Source: Nannochloris sp. 'desiccata'
Lineage: Eukaryota; Chlorophyta; Trebouxiophyceae; Chlorellales; Chlorellaceae
Length of the DNA stretch: 64,000 nt
Assembly (NCBI GenBank): GCA_019044685.2
Contig: JAGTXX020000014.1
Coordinates: 868,001-932,000 of the forward strand
Direction of reading: 5' to 3'
Positions 62,046 through 64,000 of the stretch are shown piece after piece. Under the pieces are notes generated by a model. It made no database searches and was not told where the DNA came from. It was given only the letters and a program-made list of their open reading frames with translations. The translations under genes and the position numbers were made by a program. How positions within the stretch are numbered: position 1 is the first letter of the stretch; every line of letters starts with the position of its first letter.

Positions 62046-62269
62046 ATTCTAATTTATTTAATGGATAAACACTGTTTAAAAGAAATATATGTATATATGA
62101 ATGCTTCCGACTTACACAGAACGAACAAAAGCAAGAAAGGTCAAAAAAATCCACAAGACCTCCCAGTTTCCAGGCGACTGCAGCGATTCTTCATTCGTTC
62201 CCTATAAACCCCCACCCCTCTCACACTTCTCTACCTATTCTCGTTTTAAATTTAAAGTTTCGCTAGAAA
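62046..62269. other. Intergenic, short
   Basis: A 224-nt spacer between tandem plus genes; 3' flank and promoter, no signal named. Confidence 0.35.
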
Positions 62270-62946
62270 ATGTCATCCAAGGCAAGCGAACGAGGGGGAG
62301 AGAAAGGCTCTTCTGAGCAAACTGCTGAGGGTCTTGGTGGTGTCAACATTGCAGGTTTCAACGATCCTCGCACCAGAACAGGTCTTCCTAACGTTGGGGA
62401 AGGCAAAGAAAGCGATCCTGACTGGGTGCAGCGTAAGAATCCTGAAGACGTGCCGAGATATATGCGTACCAAGGCAACTGGCAGTGAGAGAGTAGCAGGT
62501 GAGACGAAACGCGCACTTTCCCCTTGGAAATTCAAGAAAGAAGAAATTTAAAGACGTCTATATTGAAACCTCTCTCTCTAAGTATATGTTTCGAAATATC
62601 TTTCTATTCAGGTGAGGGCGTCGGCTACGACCCTGGCAGCGCTACAGTTGCCACCCTGGAAGGCAGCACCCCACAGCGTTCCTCTGGTGCTTCTGCCTCT
62701 CAAACAGGTCTTTTACCCCGCACTCACGAGCTCGGGGGCAAAGCTGATCCTGAGGCTCTCGGTTCTGTAGGTGCAGAAACACAATATGGGCATAAGCAGA
62801 GGGATAGAGCTGCTGCAGGTGATGATACTAAAATTAATCGAGAGGATTTTGGGAAATCTACTGAAGCTAGAGAGAAGGCTGGAACTGAAGGTGGGATTCA
62901 AGGAGAAGAGCTGCATCGTGGTTTTGATGTGAACCCACCTCGGTAG
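62270..62946 (+). CDS. Hydrophilic, stress-protein-like unknown, 187 aa
   Basis: Exon 1, 62270-62498, and exon 2, 62612-62946, are joined across a 113-nt intron (GTGAGA to TTCAG) as SERVAGEGVGYDPGSA. The protein is glycine-, glutamate- and lysine-rich, with no TM and no cysteine: GGEKGSSEQTAEGLGGVN, DPDWVQRKNPEDVPRYM, TYxH-type runs such as AETQYGHKQRDRAAAGDDTK, and EDFGKSTEAREKAGTEGG. The composition resembles LEA/desiccation-type proteins. The family is not identified. TGTAA occurs shortly after the stop. Exon 1 and exon 2 both read open a little beyond the junction, so the splice site is inferred from frame and consensus. Confidence 0.6.
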
Positions 62947-63188
62947 GTTGTAAAGAAAGTAGATTGTAAAGAAACGCGGGAGGAAAAACTAGAGAAAAAT
63001 GTCCAGCGCCATGTTGGTGTGTTGCTTTCTTGATCTGCTCTTTTTTTCCAATACGATATTGTTGCATGCTTCTCCCATGTCATTGCATAATAGGTTGCAT
63101 TAAAAATAGTGAGACAGTGCAATACATCTACGCAATTCTTTAGATATAAACCACTCAGAAAATCTCTTAAATTGGTCAATTTTAATTC
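62947..63188. other. Convergent 3' region
   Basis: A 242-nt spacer between the stress-type gene and HisIE; nothing seen. Confidence 0.4.
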
Positions 63189-64000
63189 TTATTTTTTCGG
63201 CGCCCTACTTGCTTTTTCTTCGATTCCACTGGTCCCAAACCTCGATCTCAGCACAGCACACACCTCTCCTAGACTCACATCTTGCACGTTTAATAGTACC
63301 ATCGCATGATATATTAAATCAGCAGCTTCCGAAGCAGCTCTCTCTTTACCTTCGTTCGCTTCCCATGTTTGACACAGCTCCCCAGCCTCTTCCCTTACTT
63401 TCTTGCAGCACAACTCCGGGTTATTTATCAACTTTGCTGTCCAAGAAGGTTTTTCCCCTGGTGCAACAGTTAACGCGGCTTCTCTCCGTTGTTTAATAGT
63501 CCTTTCTAGAGCGTATAAAGTGGTCATAGGTGAATTATCTTGTGAATGATGATTGCCTGCTTCCTCTACTGCTCCGCCTTCGGGAAGAGCGATTTGAGTG
63601 AAATAGCACGTAGGAGCGTTGGTATGGCACGCAGGACCGATAGGTTCTGATAAATACACTATAGAATCTCGATCACAGTCTATATAGACGTCTAGCACGT
63701 TAATATAGTGGCCAGAACTCTCGCCTTTGCACCACCGCCCTTTGCGGGAGCGTGAATAAAACGTAGCCAAACCAGTCTGGAGAGTTTCGTTAATGGCATT
63801 TCTATCTGCAAAGGCTTGCATCAGAACTTCGCCAGTGTCTGCATGCTGCGCGATGGCAACGACGAGGCCATTGCTATCCCATTTCAAGCTATCAAGGAAT
63901 GGAGACATGCGATCGATTTCTCCCTCGGCACGGACAGACGCCGGTGCAGCGCTAACGGCGACATCAGTACGTTTAGTGGTTTTGAATCTTCCTAATAGAA
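63189..64000 (-). CDS. HISN2: Bifunctional HisI-HisE, histidine biosynthesis, plastid (5' end cut by window)
   Basis: Fused PRA-PP pyrophosphatase and PRA-AMP cyclohydrolase, second and third steps of histidine synthesis. The cyclohydrolase part has LQTGLATFYSRSRKGRWCKG then SSGHYINVLDVYIDCDRDS and the Zn/Mg Cys motif PACHTNAPTCYF. The pyrophosphatase part has LYALERTIKQRREA, KLINNPELCCKKVREEAGEL and ASEAADLIYHAMVLL. The frame is open upstream of the Met at 63908 to the window edge (GRFKTTKRTDVAVSAAPASV), a Thr/Ala/Ser-rich transit peptide. The true start lies past 64000. Confidence 0.95.
   Translation of the reverse strand, partial: LLGRFKTTKRTDVAVSAAPASVRAEGEIDRMSPFLDSLKWDSNGLVVAIAQHADTGEVLMQAFADRNAINETLQTGLATFYSRSRKGRWCKGESSGHYINVLDVYIDCDRDSIVYLSEPIGPACHTNAPTCYFTQIALPEGGAVEEAGNHHSQDNSPMTTLYALERTIKQRREAALTVAPGEKPSWTAKLINNPELCCKKVREEAGELCQTWEANEGKERAASEAADLIYHAMVLLNVQDVSLGEVCAVLRSRFGTSGIEEKASRAPKK

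Overview
The window is nuclear DNA of a compact, gene-dense eukaryote, most likely a green alga (Chlorophyta). The evidence is short GT-AG introns of about 45-320 nt, usually one or two per gene; a FLVA/FLVB flavodiiron pair; a soluble stearoyl-ACP desaturase; a CYP710-type sterol C-22 desaturase; a plant-type peroxisomal citrate synthase with PTS2; a fused HisI-HisE; a TPR-tailed OXA2/COX18; and a Pro/Ser/Ala-rich cell-surface glycoprotein of the algal hydroxyproline-rich type. The species cannot be fixed from sequence alone. About 33 protein genes were modelled. Many needed splice correction, and several start codons were moved.

Layout. 1-4 kb: 5' end of PRP31, a weak region, a GPI-type secreted protein and a small membrane protein. 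4-12 kb: NOT3 (CCR4-NOT), an N2227/carnosine-type methyltransferase, a PI31-like protein with a membrane anchor, and TAP42/IGBP1. 12-17.6 kb: a large Ig-like/proline-rich/seven-TM surface protein and Mediator subunit 8. 17.9-25.3 kb: CYP710, two poorly understood small genes, and peroxisomal citrate synthase. 25.7-30.3 kb: FLVB and FLVA head to head. 30.6-35.7 kb: a decayed PEX5 fragment, a secreted pectate-lyase-fold protein, and PEX5. 36-41 kb: a small TM/coiled-coil protein, a secretory-pathway RING protein with an EGF-like module, and a membrane-anchored START-like protein. 41.4-42.9 kb: a palindromic DNA element carrying two damaged copies of a DUF6729-like gene, ending next to an MFS transporter gene (42.9-44.6 kb). 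45-52.6 kb: BAHD acyltransferase, secreted CotH-kinase/lamin-tail protein, CDC25/ACR2 phosphatase, and a RING protein with a YEATS-like domain. 53-64 kb: DUF455 ferritin-like protein, SAICAR synthetase, OXA2, stearoyl-ACP desaturase, NDUFAF5, a hydrophilic stress-type protein, and HisIE (cut by the window end).

Connections. FLVA and FLVB act as one photoprotective O2-reducing system downstream of photosystem I and share a 401-bp intergenic promoter. PEX5 is the import receptor that, in plants, also serves PTS2 cargo such as the citrate synthase here. OXA2 and NDUFAF5 serve assembly of respiratory complexes IV and I. Otherwise the gene order is that of an ordinary eukaryotic chromosome with no operons. 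The most unusual items are the RING-YEATS protein, the palindromic element at the edge of the MFS gene, the PI31-like protein with a TM tail, the FLV pair and the PEX5 relic. All functional calls rest on recognised motifs, not on database searches.
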